The position numbers and the translations under genes are program-made. The notes beneath the pieces were generated by a model, which saw only the letters and a program-made list of their open reading frames with translations, ran no database searches and had not been told where the DNA came from. 64,000 nt of DNA, from positions 1-64,000 of the forward strand of contig CALEJB010000035.1 of the NCBI GenBank assembly GCA_937898675.1. The letters run 5' to 3'. Within the stretch, counting starts at the first letter, position 1; every line of letters begins with the position of its first letter. Positions 43,057 to 52,366 of this stretch are shown here, in pieces. This DNA is from an uncultured Prevotellaceae bacterium (GTDB lineage Bacteria > Bacteroidota > Bacteroidia > Bacteroidales > Muribaculaceae).

Positions 43057-44706
43057 TTAAAAACTATAGTTATAGGATAAAGTAAAGCCGCGGCTTGCGG
43101 GCACCCAGCGGCACACGCCACCCGAGCAGTTATAGCCGGCGCAGGTGCGGCCGTAGCCCGCCTGGATGCGGTGCGCCTTGAGGCTGTAGGTAGCCAAAGC
43201 CTGGTAGTAGTGAACGTCGGTATCGCCGCAGTTCCAGGTATCGCTCAGCGTGAACATCCAGTGAGGCGCCCATGACAGTTCGGCGAGAGCAAACGCCCAG
43301 TCGCCGTCATCTTCCTGGGTAAACAAATACTGCAACTCGCAACGCAGTGTAAGCTTGGGCGAGAATTTGTACTTGCCGTCGGCAACCAGGATGTTGGTGT
43401 TGATCATGCCGCCATGCCCCTCCACAACAGTCATGTTGTAGCGCTGATTCATATACATGAAAATGAGCGAGAAGTCGCGGGTGAAACGTTTCTCCATCGT
43501 CACATTGATGTCCTGATAATAGGTTTCACCCATCTTGAAGAACGATGACTTGTAGCCGTCACTGCCCATTAGATTGTCCTCGCTGACGGGATTTTTAATC
43601 TCGCGCTCATCAATGCCGCGCACATGCGAAACGTTGAGTTTGAGTTTGGTGCCGTACTTACCGCCCAGTGGCGTGCCCTTCTTGAAAGTGTAGCCGCCCT
43701 CGAACTGGAACGCCCATTCACCATCGGGCCGAGTTGCATAGGGGTACCATGCGGCAAGCGCGTAGGTCTGGTCATGCGTAAAAGCAGGCAAGTGGTTGAT
43801 GAAACTTGACGTGCCGCTCACCTTGCGCGCACTGCGGAACGACATCGTCTGGCTGCGCTTGGCCTGCAGCAGCAGGCTCATGCCTTTTTTAGAATAAGAC
43901 GCGCTGAGCATCGCCACGCTGCCCCTGCCGTAATGGTAGCCGTTGTCGTAGGACGGATCCTGCGTCTTTTGGGCATACTCGGCAAGAACATTGAACGCAT
44001 CGCGGTTGAAATTGACACGCGCGTCCCAGGCGTTCACATTCTTGGGAATGTTGAGTTTGTTGGAGGCATTCACAAACACATCACCGTCGTCGGTGTCCTC
44101 GTGCTTGTTCACCCATGAACCGCCGACGCTCAAATGGATGTTGTTCGCGTCAAGCGATTTGATGAAGCGGTCGAGGCTTATCTCAACATCGGCGCCGCTC
44201 ACCAGCGCATCGTTGTGATGCCAATAGCGGCGCTGCTTGCCCGACAAGGCCTTCACGGCAATTCCGTCAACCGGCTTATAGATTAGCCGGCCGCCGCGCA
44301 GCGCATTGTCCACGCCCAGCGAGCGTTCCTCGTAGGTGCGCAACACAAAGCCCGACCCGAACTGTTCGTAGAAATCGCCTGCGGTGAGCTCAATGTTCTT
44401 GTAATGTCCCTTGACATAGAAATGCGGCACGCCCCAGCCCTTGAAGTCGGGCTCATAACCCGGGAGCGGGTGCTGGAGGAACTCGAAGCGTCCGCCAGCG
44501 TCCACATACTTGCTGCCCAGCTTGAGGTCCAGGTAGGTATTGGTCAACGCCCAGTCGCTGGTGTGCTCTGTGCCGATTTTGTCATCATCCTCGGGAACAA
44601 GTATGTCACTCTGGATGCTGCCGCTGAGGGTAATCTGCGCCCGTGCGGGCACAAATGCCAACAACGGCAAAACTGCCAATGGGAGTATATGCCTATAAAT
44701 CCTCAT
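43057..44706 (-). CDS. DUF6029 outer-membrane beta-barrel protein
   Basis: The 549-residue protein has a signal peptide (cleavage near residue 23, ARAQ) and then alternating amphipathic beta-strands with many aromatic girdle residues. It ends in Phe (SYNYSF), the usual signal for insertion by the BAM complex. It matches DUF6029, a Bacteroidetes family commonly next to Omp28 genes. A porin-like barrel that anchors or exports its neighbours is a reasonable inference. ATG 44706 is preferred; a GTG at 44718 would overlap the stop of the TlpA gene by 4 nt. Confidence 0.85.
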   Translation of the reverse strand: MRIYRHILPLAVLPLLAFVPARAQITLSGSIQSDILVPEDDDKIGTEHTSDWALTNTYLDLKLGSKYVDAGGRFEFLQHPLPGYEPDFKGWGVPHFYVKGHYKNIELTAGDFYEQFGSGFVLRTYEERSLGVDNALRGGRLIYKPVDGIAVKALSGKQRRYWHHNDALVSGADVEISLDRFIKSLDANNIHLSVGGSWVNKHEDTDDGDVFVNASNKLNIPKNVNAWDARVNFNRDAFNVLAEYAQKTQDPSYDNGYHYGRGSVAMLSASYSKKGMSLLLQAKRSQTMSFRSARKVSGTSSFINHLPAFTHDQTYALAAWYPYATRPDGEWAFQFEGGYTFKKGTPLGGKYGTKLKLNVSHVRGIDEREIKNPVSEDNLMGSDGYKSSFFKMGETYYQDINVTMEKRFTRDFSLIFMYMNQRYNMTVVEGHGGMINTNILVADGKYKFSPKLTLRCELQYLFTQEDDGDWAFALAELSWAPHWMFTLSDTWNCGDTDVHYYQALATYSLKAHRIQAGYGRTCAGYNCSGGVCRWVPASRGFTLSYNYSF

Positions 44707-44714
44707 ACCTGCAA

Positions 44715-45200
44715 TCACTGGCCAACGAGTTTACGAACCTCCTCAATGAGTTCAAGCTCGGCACCGTCGGTGTAACCGCTGTGCTTGGTCACCACATTGC
44801 CATTGCCGTCAAACACGACGACATAGGGAATCATCTGTCCGCCCAGCGCTTTGAGCAGTTCGCTGTTGGGGTCAAGGAAGACATCGTACTCCCATTCGTT
44901 TTGGTCAACCAGCGGTTTCACCTTGTTGGCGTTTTGCGCTTGGTCGATGCTCACGGCAAAGATTTTTACGCCAGTCTCCTCTTGCCATTCCTCATAGACT
45001 TCGGCAATTGCCGACAACTCGCGGTTGCAGGGTTTGCACCAAGTAGCAAAAAAGTCAATGATGAACGGCTTGCCTGCGTTATTGAGCGTGTCACTCTTGA
45101 CGGTAGCGCCGTCGATAGTCTTCAATGTTACAGCAGGAATCTGAGCCTGGGCAATGCCCATCACGGCCAGCATACATAATGCTAATAATGTCTTTTTCAT
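44715..45200 (-). CDS. TlpA/ResA-like periplasmic thioredoxin
   Basis: The 161-residue protein has a signal peptide (cleavage near residue 20, AQAQ) and a TlpA-type thioredoxin domain with active site WCKPC (residues 54-58), the FAVSIDQAQN insert and the cis-Pro in GGQMIPYVVVF. It should exchange disulfides in the periplasm. Being the first gene of the operon with two Omp28-type Cys proteins, these are its obvious candidate partners. ATG 45200 is used because an upstream in-frame start adds ten residues before a normal signal peptide. A -7 box is at 45252-45245 (minus). Confidence 0.92.
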   Translation of the reverse strand: MKKTLLALCMLAVMGIAQAQIPAVTLKTIDGATVKSDTLNNAGKPFIIDFFATWCKPCNRELSAIAEVYEEWQEETGVKIFAVSIDQAQNANKVKPLVDQNEWEYDVFLDPNSELLKALGGQMIPYVVVFDGNGNVVTKHSGYTDGAELELIEEVRKLVGQ

Positions 45201-45244
45201 ATTGATATTTGGATAAAGTTGTTTGATCAATAATTATTAACTGC

Positions 45245-45252
45245 CAAAATTA
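45245..45252 (-). promoter_or_regulatory. -7 box of the TlpA-Omp28-dockerin operon
   Basis: TAATTTTG on the minus strand, 44 nt before ATG 45200. The upstream sequence is T/A-rich without a TTTG at either usual distance. Confidence 0.5.
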
Positions 45253-45343
45253 GGTATTTTTCATTTTTCATGAAAATTTTCGGGCCTTTTTTTTGGAAAA
45301 ATCAGCAATAATGCGAGCCTAAGGCTTTTTTTGACTGCCTGCA

Positions 45344-45374
45344 TTGCAAAAAACAAGGAATATTGCTAACTTTG
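45344..45374 (+). promoter_or_regulatory. Promoter of the mgtC-antiporter operon
   Basis: TTG (45344-45346), a 20-bp spacer and TAACTTTG (45367-45374). ATG 45404 is 29 nt downstream. Confidence 0.65.
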
Positions 45375-45403
45375 CAAGAACAAACCACCACATCTAACCA
45401 AAT

Positions 45404-46120
45404 ATGCTGGACAATATCTTCAACGACATCATGAGCCCTGACGTCAACCTGGCGGGGGCTGCATTCAAACTGGTCGTCAGCCTCATCCTGGGTGCGGTCA
45501 TAGGGCTGGAACGGCGCCGCAAAGGGCAAATTGCAGGCATGCGCACGTTTGCGCTCATCTCGATGGGCGCCACGCTTGCCATGCTCATTTCAATATATAT
45601 TCCTCAAGAATACCTCGGTCTCAAGAACGGCGACCCCGGGCGCATTGCGGCTCAAGTCGTGACCGGTGTGGGATTTCTGGGCGCCGGCGCAATCATTCAG
45701 ATGAAAGGTTCGGTGCGCGGTCTTACCACGGCGGCCGGCATTTGGATGACAGCCTGCGTAGGCTTGGCCGTCGGTGCGGGAATGTACCTGATTTCCGTCA
45801 TCGCCACGCTGCTCATATTCTTCATTCTTGTGAGCATCGAGCACATTGAGCAACGCCACAATGTGCTGTGGGAATCCAAGATTATCCGTGTTAAGGCGCC
45901 GTCAATTTTACAGGATATTCAACCCATGCGCGACACCCTCAAGGCCTACGGGGTGCTCATCAATGACGAGTTTCTGAAATATGATTATGCCAACGGCATG
46001 ACCATCATCAACTTCATGGTGCGCAGCAAGAACGGGGTGGACGTGCCCACACTGTTCAATGCCGTCAAAGCGCATTGCAACGCGTCGTCGGTCTCCATCA
46101 CCAATGAGTTAAACATCTAA
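45404..46120 (+). CDS. MgtC/SapB-family membrane protein
   Basis: The 238-residue protein has about five membrane helices in the first 145 residues. The MgtC signature is LILGAVIGLERRRKGQIAGMRTFALISMGATL, followed by TGVGFLGAGAIIQ and a soluble ACT-like C-terminal domain (about 155-238). In pathogens MgtC inhibits the F-type ATPase and matters under low magnesium or acid stress; chromosomal homologs in other bacteria have less clear roles. The CPA2 antiporter gene begins 19 bp later, so a shared role in ion or pH homeostasis is likely. No riboswitch-like leader is seen. Confidence 0.92.
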   Translation: MLDNIFNDIMSPDVNLAGAAFKLVVSLILGAVIGLERRRKGQIAGMRTFALISMGATLAMLISIYIPQEYLGLKNGDPGRIAAQVVTGVGFLGAGAIIQMKGSVRGLTTAAGIWMTACVGLAVGAGMYLISVIATLLIFFILVSIEHIEQRHNVLWESKIIRVKAPSILQDIQPMRDTLKAYGVLINDEFLKYDYANGMTIINFMVRSKNGVDVPTLFNAVKAHCNASSVSITNELNI

Positions 46121-46139
46121 TCCCCACAGATAACTGACT

Positions 46140-48383
46140 ATGGAATCCCTTGATATCAACAGCCTGATTGGCGACTTGGCGCTGATATTGATACTCGGCG
46201 CCATGGCGACTGTCGTCTTCAAGATGTGCAAACAGCCGCTTGTGCTGGGATACATCGTGGCGGGTTTTCTGGCGAGCCCTCACTTTGCGTTGCTGCCATC
46301 GGTGGCTGGAGAAGCCAACATTGAGTTTTGGGCCCAAATCGGCATCATTGTCCTGCTGTTCTCGTTAGGTCTGGAATTCAGTTTCAAGAAACTAATTGAC
46401 GTCGGAGGCACAGCGTTACTGACGGCACTCATCATCGTCCTGGGCATGATGAGCCTTGGCTTTGTAGTGGGCAAATTCCTGGGTTTCGGGCTGGTCAACA
46501 GCATCTTCCTGGGCGGCATGATTTCCATGTCGTCAACAACGATTATCATCAAGGCACTCACCGACTTGAACATGCGCCAGCGGCGGTTTGTGCCAATGAC
46601 GTTGGCTGTGCTCATTGTTGAGGACTTGTTCGCCGTCGTGATGATGGTAATCTTGTCATCAATTGCCATTAACAACAGCGTCAACGGCGATGAAATGCTG
46701 CAAAGCATCCTCAAGTTATCGTTTTTCCTCATCATGTGGTTCACGGTGGGCATCTTCCTCATCCCCACCCTGTTCAAGAAGTTCAAGCGTTACATCAGCG
46801 ATGAGCAGATGCTCATTGTATCAATGGGGCTGTGCTTTGCGATGGTGCTATTCTCAATCAACTCAGGATTCTCGGCTGCACTTGGCGCATTTGTCATGGG
46901 TTCGATATTGGCTGGCACGGTGGAAGCCGAACGCATCGAGCGCCTGATCTCCCCCGTCAAGGACCTGTTCGGGGCCGTGTTCTTCATCTCGGTGGGCATG
47001 ATGGTCAATCCCACGGTGATGACCCAGCACTGGAGCGTTATTCTGCTGCTGGCTGCCGTGGTCATCATTGGCATGATACTGTTCGGCACATTTGGCATGC
47101 TGGCCACCGGACAGCCATTGAAATTGGCGATGGAGGCAGGGTTCTCGCTGACACAAATCGGCGAGTTCTCATTCATCATCGCCACACTCGGCACCGGATT
47201 GGGCGTACTCGACAAGAGCATCTATCCCATCATTGTCGCCGTTTCGGTCATCACCACATTCACGACACCGTTTTTTATCAAGCAGGCCATCCCTTGCTAT
47301 AACGCCGTGCAAAAGATACTTCCCAAGACGTGGACCCGCCTGCTCAACGGCTATAGCCAGAATGCTACCGAAAGCGAGACCAGCGAGTCGCGTGAACTAT
47401 GGAAATCCATTGTGTCGCGTTATGTCATCCGGCTCATCGTGTATTCGGTCATCATCATTGCCCTGATCACCTTGTCCCGCGCCTATTTGATGCCTTTCAT
47501 CCTTGGATTGCTGGGGGACACCAGCTGGGGAAGGCTATCGTCTGTTGCGCTCACGGTTCTTGCCATATCGCCATTTGCGATTGCCGTCATCACCCCGTCA
47601 ATCAAGCGTTCGGAGCATGAACGGCTGGCCGAAACATTCGGCAGGGTGTCTTATGTCCCCGTCATTGTCATGACAACAATCGGCGCTATTGTGTCAACCA
47701 TCTTCTTTGCGTCCATCTTGCAAGGCGTTTATCCCAGTGCCGTCTCGGTTGTCAGCGCCGTGCTGATTGTGTTGGCCACAATTGGAGTCATCTTGTTGCT
47801 CCCCACCCCGTGGCGCCATCGTTTAAGCCGCCTTGAGAAACGCTTCTTGAGCAACATCAATGAGCGGGAGAACAGACGCACGGGCCGCGAGAACAACCTG
47901 GTGAGCGACCTGCACCTGGCATACATGAACGTGAGCCACGACTGCCCGTTTGTGGGAGAGAAATTAAAGAACCTTGACCTGCGCTCAAGATACGGCATCA
48001 ACCTTGTGAACATTCAGCGCGCGGGCAAACTGCACCCTGTGCCCTCGGGCGACATGCGCATCTTCCCGGGGGATGTGCTGGGAGTGATTGGCACCGAGGA
48101 ACAAATTCAGAAGATACTGCCGCTCGTTGAGGAGCAGACGCCTGCCATCGAAACGCCTCACGGCGAAATCAAATTCATGCACTTTGCCCTCGGCAAATCG
48201 TCATTGATTGTGGGAAAATCGCTTGAGAATGCAAGACTGCGCGAGGACTACGGCGCCTTGCTGGTGGCCGTTCAGCGCAACGAGGACGAATATATTTCGC
48301 CCACGCCGGACTTGACATTTGAAGCAGGCGACATCTTGTGGATTGTGGGCGACGCCAAGGAACTCTCAGTACTGAAAGGGTAA
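46140..48383 (+). CDS. CPA2-family cation:proton antiporter with two TrkA-C domains
   Basis: The 747-residue protein begins with a Na+/H+ exchanger domain of about twelve helices (residues 10-395; LGYIVAGFLASP and IGIIVLLFSLGLEFSF are typical). A second hydrophobic segment (about 420-555) is followed by two TrkA-C domains (about 595-665 and 680-747), each with the pattern of a small ligand-sensing domain. The KefB/KefC-type N-terminal Rossmann TrkA-N domain is missing, so NAD or glutathione gating as in Kef is unlikely. It should exchange K+ or Na+ for H+ at the inner membrane. It is co-transcribed with the mgtC-like gene. Confidence 0.9.
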   Translation: MESLDINSLIGDLALILILGAMATVVFKMCKQPLVLGYIVAGFLASPHFALLPSVAGEANIEFWAQIGIIVLLFSLGLEFSFKKLIDVGGTALLTALIIVLGMMSLGFVVGKFLGFGLVNSIFLGGMISMSSTTIIIKALTDLNMRQRRFVPMTLAVLIVEDLFAVVMMVILSSIAINNSVNGDEMLQSILKLSFFLIMWFTVGIFLIPTLFKKFKRYISDEQMLIVSMGLCFAMVLFSINSGFSAALGAFVMGSILAGTVEAERIERLISPVKDLFGAVFFISVGMMVNPTVMTQHWSVILLLAAVVIIGMILFGTFGMLATGQPLKLAMEAGFSLTQIGEFSFIIATLGTGLGVLDKSIYPIIVAVSVITTFTTPFFIKQAIPCYNAVQKILPKTWTRLLNGYSQNATESETSESRELWKSIVSRYVIRLIVYSVIIIALITLSRAYLMPFILGLLGDTSWGRLSSVALTVLAISPFAIAVITPSIKRSEHERLAETFGRVSYVPVIVMTTIGAIVSTIFFASILQGVYPSAVSVVSAVLIVLATIGVILLLPTPWRHRLSRLEKRFLSNINERENRRTGRENNLVSDLHLAYMNVSHDCPFVGEKLKNLDLRSRYGINLVNIQRAGKLHPVPSGDMRIFPGDVLGVIGTEEQIQKILPLVEEQTPAIETPHGEIKFMHFALGKSSLIVGKSLENARLREDYGALLVAVQRNEDEYISPTPDLTFEAGDILWIVGDAKELSVLKG

Positions 48384-48428
48384 ACTATCAAGGCGCTGTG
48401 CACCCAGGCCATGCCGCGCGACCGCACG

Positions 48429-49829
48429 CTAAATTTCCAGGCCTGCAAGAAACTCGCAAATCTTGTCTTGAATCCTCTTGGCAAACGATGCATCGGAGCA
48501 GTCATTAACCAAAATCGAGAAGGCAAGCCTGTGAAAATTGGCAGTTGAGACGTATCCCGAAAGCGTTTTGGTGTTGTTTACCGTTCCGGTCTTGGCATGC
48601 ACATTGCCGGTGGCAAAGCCATCGGTCATGCGCTTTGACAGGGTGCCGCTTACGCCCGCAACGGGCAGATGACTGTATATCACATTGAAAATGTCCTTGT
48701 TGGCGAAAATATAACGCAGCAAATCGACCTGAGAGCGTGCTGAAGTTTTATTGCTGTGTGACAAACCGCTCCCATCAATGATGTTATAATATGAAATGCT
48801 AAGGTCGTCGCACTGGTCGGTATTGTATTGCTTGTAAATGCGGGCCACCAAATCGTTAACAGCGCCTCGGCATGCGTCATAGGTCCAATTATTGTTGTTG
48901 TCACACACGTTGAGCAGCACACACTCGGCATAAGTGTTGTTGCTCCTCTTGAGCATACGCTCAAGCACGTCGTCTAATGGCGTAGAGATGTGCGAGATGC
49001 GAGTCATTCCACCATTCATCTTATTCAATTCAATCCAGTCTTCGGCTGCTTTGGGATACAGCATGGCGACACTATCCTTCACCAGCTTCAATGCAATATC
49101 CGAAGCGAAAGCGTCTTCGGCAAGCTTGCACTTCACTGATTGTGGGGTGAGGCATTGCATCACCTGTCCATTGATCGAGTCAACTTGCAAAGACCGAATG
49201 TCGCGCAAAATCTTGTCGGGCGTGTATTTGTCAAGGGTGGGGTCGCAAGACGTGGTGATATAAATGTTCCCGTTGAGGTATCTCCTGCCGGCAGAATCGG
49301 CCATGACCTTGCCATCGGTGTAGGCGCTGGTGTTGAACGAAAAATCCGGACCGCGCTTGTCAAGCATCGTCGTCGCGACATAAAGCTTCTGCGTGCTGGC
49401 GGGAATCATCATCCTGTCGGCATTATATGTATAGAGTAATGTGTCGGCCGTCAGGTCATAGATGCAGCAGCCCACCGTAAAGTGTTTTTGGACATTGACG
49501 GTGTAAGGCACCTTGACCTGTACCGTGCGATTGCGCCGTTTGCCCCTTTTGCCTTTCACAGTCTTGGTGACGGTCTTGGTGCGGGTCTGCTTCACGGTAT
49601 TATTGTTATTGTTCAGCCAACAATCAACAGTGTAGCGCAAGCTGTCGGCGGGCGTCATCGGCTCGCGTGCGATGAATACAGGTTCGTTGAGCAATGAATC
49701 GACATTGCATTGCAAAGAATCAGCCTCGCTCTGCGGGGTATTAACTTCAATCGGTTCTTGTGCCGCGCAACAAAAGCCGCACAACGCAACGATTGCTATG
49801 AACAGTGATAATATTCTCGTCATAAACAT
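48429..49829 (-). CDS. D-Ala-D-Ala carboxypeptidase/endopeptidase, PBP4 (DacB) type
   Basis: The 466-residue protein has a signal peptide (cleavage near residue 22) and the three penicillin-binding motifs of class C carboxypeptidases: SxxK as STQK (Ser145-Lys148), SxN as SNN in KRSNNTYAEC, and KTG in HAKTGTVNNTKT. It should trim or cleave peptidoglycan stem peptides in the periplasm. Residues about 73-115 before the catalytic domain form an unusual insert, a run of Asn followed by a strongly basic Lys/Arg/Thr stretch (about 80-107), not part of the standard domain. It is the last gene of the tat-containing operon; only 3 bp separate it from the preceding stop. Confidence 0.92.
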   Translation of the reverse strand: MFMTRILSLFIAIVALCGFCCAAQEPIEVNTPQSEADSLQCNVDSLLNEPVFIAREPMTPADSLRYTVDCWLNNNNNTVKQTRTKTVTKTVKGKRGKRRNRTVQVKVPYTVNVQKHFTVGCCIYDLTADTLLYTYNADRMMIPASTQKLYVATTMLDKRGPDFSFNTSAYTDGKVMADSAGRRYLNGNIYITTSCDPTLDKYTPDKILRDIRSLQVDSINGQVMQCLTPQSVKCKLAEDAFASDIALKLVKDSVAMLYPKAAEDWIELNKMNGGMTRISHISTPLDDVLERMLKRSNNTYAECVLLNVCDNNNNWTYDACRGAVNDLVARIYKQYNTDQCDDLSISYYNIIDGSGLSHSNKTSARSQVDLLRYIFANKDIFNVIYSHLPVAGVSGTLSKRMTDGFATGNVHAKTGTVNNTKTLSGYVSTANFHRLAFSILVNDCSDASFAKRIQDKICEFLAGLEI

Positions 49830-49832
49830 GTA

Positions 49833-51401
49833 TTACTCTATCCTGAATTTATAGATTTCCTGGCCGCGCGAGCCAACTACCAGTTCGTTGCCAACCACAA
49901 CGGGGGAACTCTCAAAATTGCCGACCATATGCTCGGTGAAAATAACATTGCCGGTTTTGCCCTCAATCAAATACGCATTGCCGAAAGAGTCACCGGCGAA
50001 AACAAATTGTTGATTATTCTCGTTGAGGAAACCGACTGGAGACGACCACGCAAAACTGCGCAAGCGCACGTTGTACACAACTTGACCAGTCTGTTTGTTG
50101 ACGGCCATGAAGTCAGCCTGTGACGGCGTGCCGTACTGGCACATGTTGAGGAACAGCAGGTCGCTGCAGTCGCCTTTGCCCAACAACGGGGTACTGTATA
50201 GGCCCCCGTCGAAGTGCTTGCCGTTCATGTTCAACTTATTGCAATTAAAGGTGTTTTCCCAAACGGGAACGCCCGTGAGCCCATTGATTTTAACCAGATA
50301 AGACAGGCCAGAATCACCCTGGCGGTCCACCTCGCAACCGCAATACAGATAAGGCACGGAATCCTGGACTTCGCATACAATCGAAGCGTCAATATCATCA
50401 TGGTTGTCATAATGCCAAACCGGCCGCAAAGTATTCAGGTCAATGCAATAGACATCGCCGTGATTGGTGCCGAAATAGCCGTAGTTCTTATAGACGCACA
50501 TGCTGTTCTCGACACCTGCGGCAGGTTCGTCCTTGGGATGGATGCGCAAGGTGGAATGCTTGGTGATGGTGTTACCAGTGATGAGATACTTGTAGATGGT
50601 GCCATTCTCGCCAGGCCAGAACAGATACTGCCCCACCCTGACAGGCGATGAGTCGTTGCCGCTCCAACGAACCCAGGCATTGCCATCAAGGCCAGACGTG
50701 TAAGTAATCTCACGAGTGTTGAGGTCAAGCGCCAATTGGCTCATGGGAGGCTCCTTGGGGATGCCCTGGCCAACATACAGGTTGCCGTTGAGAGTGGGAT
50801 CCAGGGACACGCTGCCCTTGATGGGGTTGGTGACATCAATAAAATCGCGCGATGCCTTGCCCGTCTCGAAATTGATGAAATAAACATACCCGCACAGCGA
50901 GCCGACGATGATTTCCTCATCGCCGAAGTCAGGAGTTAGACCGGCATTGGGATTGCTGCGCCACCGCTGCGCCTTGTCTTGAGGCCAGTGCACATAGACA
51001 GGTTCGCCAGTCCAACCCGAGCCACCGCCCCACGCCCCCATCGAAGTGCGTGTGCTGTCAAACTTGGTCGTAAATTTCCAGACCTCTACAATCTTTGTGG
51101 GATTGCCTTTCACCCTGCCGCCAAAGTTGGCGTCACGGCGATTGTTTCCACGGAAGGTGAATTGACCCGACTTGCCGTCGTACAATGACTTGAGATTATC
51201 GATGCGGCCGTCGTGAGCGCTATCAAACACCGTCACGTCATAGACCAAATCTCTCGCCGACTCCAACAGAGTGTCGGGCAACGGGGTGTTCTCGATAGAG
51301 TCGGAATTCACGCTATCGTTATCTGCAGATTGATAGTGTCTGCAGGAACAAGCGATGCTAAGAACTAAAATAGAGAAGGCAATAATTAGTGAATATCTCA
51401 T
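49833..51401 (-). CDS. PQQ-type beta-propeller lipoprotein (BamB-like)
   Basis: The 522-residue protein has a signal peptide with probable lipidated Cys18 (SIAC) and a series of about seven or eight repeats. Each carries a conserved Gly-x-Val-x-Cys/Ala pattern (GDVYCIDLNTLRPVW, GNAYLIEGKTGNVIF, QEIYKFRIE) as in PQQ-binding or BamB-like propellers. No quinoprotein active site is evident, so a scaffold role is more likely than dehydrogenase activity. It sits between the EEP-family gene and the dacB-type gene, all on the minus strand. Confidence 0.85.
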   Translation of the reverse strand: MRYSLIIAFSILVLSIACSCRHYQSADNDSVNSDSIENTPLPDTLLESARDLVYDVTVFDSAHDGRIDNLKSLYDGKSGQFTFRGNNRRDANFGGRVKGNPTKIVEVWKFTTKFDSTRTSMGAWGGGSGWTGEPVYVHWPQDKAQRWRSNPNAGLTPDFGDEEIIVGSLCGYVYFINFETGKASRDFIDVTNPIKGSVSLDPTLNGNLYVGQGIPKEPPMSQLALDLNTREITYTSGLDGNAWVRWSGNDSSPVRVGQYLFWPGENGTIYKYLITGNTITKHSTLRIHPKDEPAAGVENSMCVYKNYGYFGTNHGDVYCIDLNTLRPVWHYDNHDDIDASIVCEVQDSVPYLYCGCEVDRQGDSGLSYLVKINGLTGVPVWENTFNCNKLNMNGKHFDGGLYSTPLLGKGDCSDLLFLNMCQYGTPSQADFMAVNKQTGQVVYNVRLRSFAWSSPVGFLNENNQQFVFAGDSFGNAYLIEGKTGNVIFTEHMVGNFESSPVVVGNELVVGSRGQEIYKFRIE

Positions 51402-51457
51402 TTTAGTAGAATTTTACCATCGGTTGTTATGTCAATTTGGGCGCTCAAGGCTATGAG

Positions 51458-52360
51458 TTACTTATAGAACAGCTTGGCAAACACCGGATAATGGTCAGAC
51501 GGGTCATGGCGGCGGAATTTGGGGACCGTCGTGCCGTCGGCGTTGGTCTTGACGCCGTCGGGGATCCAGTAACTGTCGGTGCGCATGCCATAGGCCTCGA
51601 CGCGGAACGGGGCCGAGACAAAAATGTGGTCGATGCGAGAGTCATCCTTTTTGTCGGGAACAAAGCCGTTCCATGTTCCGTTCTCGCTGAAAACGATGCG
51701 GGCGTTGGAATATGTGTCCTTCAACAGGCCATCTTCAAGAAAGATGCTGTGTATCTCATCGTTTTGGTCCACGTTGAAGTCGCCCGTCAGGACAACATAG
51801 TCGTCCGGGCTCGCCATTTGCCCAATGCGTTCCATGACCAACTTGGCAGCCTCGCGCCGGGCATTGCCCCCCACGTGGTCCATGTGAAGCGTAAAGAAGT
51901 AGAGCTGGCGTCCGCAGCGCAGGTCCTTGAATTTGCCCCAGGTGCAAATGCGGATGCAGGCGGCATCCCATCCCAACGCGGGCTTGTCGGGCGTCTCATT
52001 GAGCCAGAAATGGCCCTCGTCCAGCAACTCAAGGCGGTCACGCTTGTAAAAAATCGCGCTATATTCACCGGCCTCTTTGCCGTCGTCGCGGCCCACGCCG
52101 ATGTAACCGTAGTCATCTAATGCCCCCAGCATATCAAGCAGTTGCTCATGCAGCACTTCCTGAGCACCGAAGACATCGGGCGACTCGAAATTGATTTGGG
52201 CGCACAGTGCACGGTAGCGGTTTGACCACTGGTCGTTGGTGCGGGAGTCATAGTTCTCGTTCTTGTAACGAATGTTGTAAGTGCCCACATACAACTGTTG
52301 GGCGACAGCCTGCATGGCCAGCAAGGCAAGTAATGTGATGAAATAGATTTTTCTGTTCAT
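51458..52360 (-). CDS. Secreted endonuclease/exonuclease/phosphatase-family enzyme
   Basis: The 300-residue protein has a signal peptide (cleavage near residue 20) and a complete EEP fold. The metal-binding Asn and Glu are in GTYNIRY and FGAQEVLHEQ, the catalytic His pattern is in LHMDHVGG, with LTGDFNVDQND, DSRIDHIFV and the terminal SDHYP. All catalytic residues of the DNase I/sphingomyelinase superfamily are present. It could hydrolyse nucleic acid, a phospholipid headgroup or a sugar phosphate outside the cytoplasm; the substrate cannot be read. It begins 6 bp after tatC. Confidence 0.9.
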   Translation of the reverse strand: MNRKIYFITLLALLAMQAVAQQLYVGTYNIRYKNENYDSRTNDQWSNRYRALCAQINFESPDVFGAQEVLHEQLLDMLGALDDYGYIGVGRDDGKEAGEYSAIFYKRDRLELLDEGHFWLNETPDKPALGWDAACIRICTWGKFKDLRCGRQLYFFTLHMDHVGGNARREAAKLVMERIGQMASPDDYVVLTGDFNVDQNDEIHSIFLEDGLLKDTYSNARIVFSENGTWNGFVPDKKDDSRIDHIFVSAPFRVEAYGMRTDSYWIPDGVKTNADGTTVPKFRRHDPSDHYPVFAKLFYK

Positions 52361-52366
52361 TGGTTA

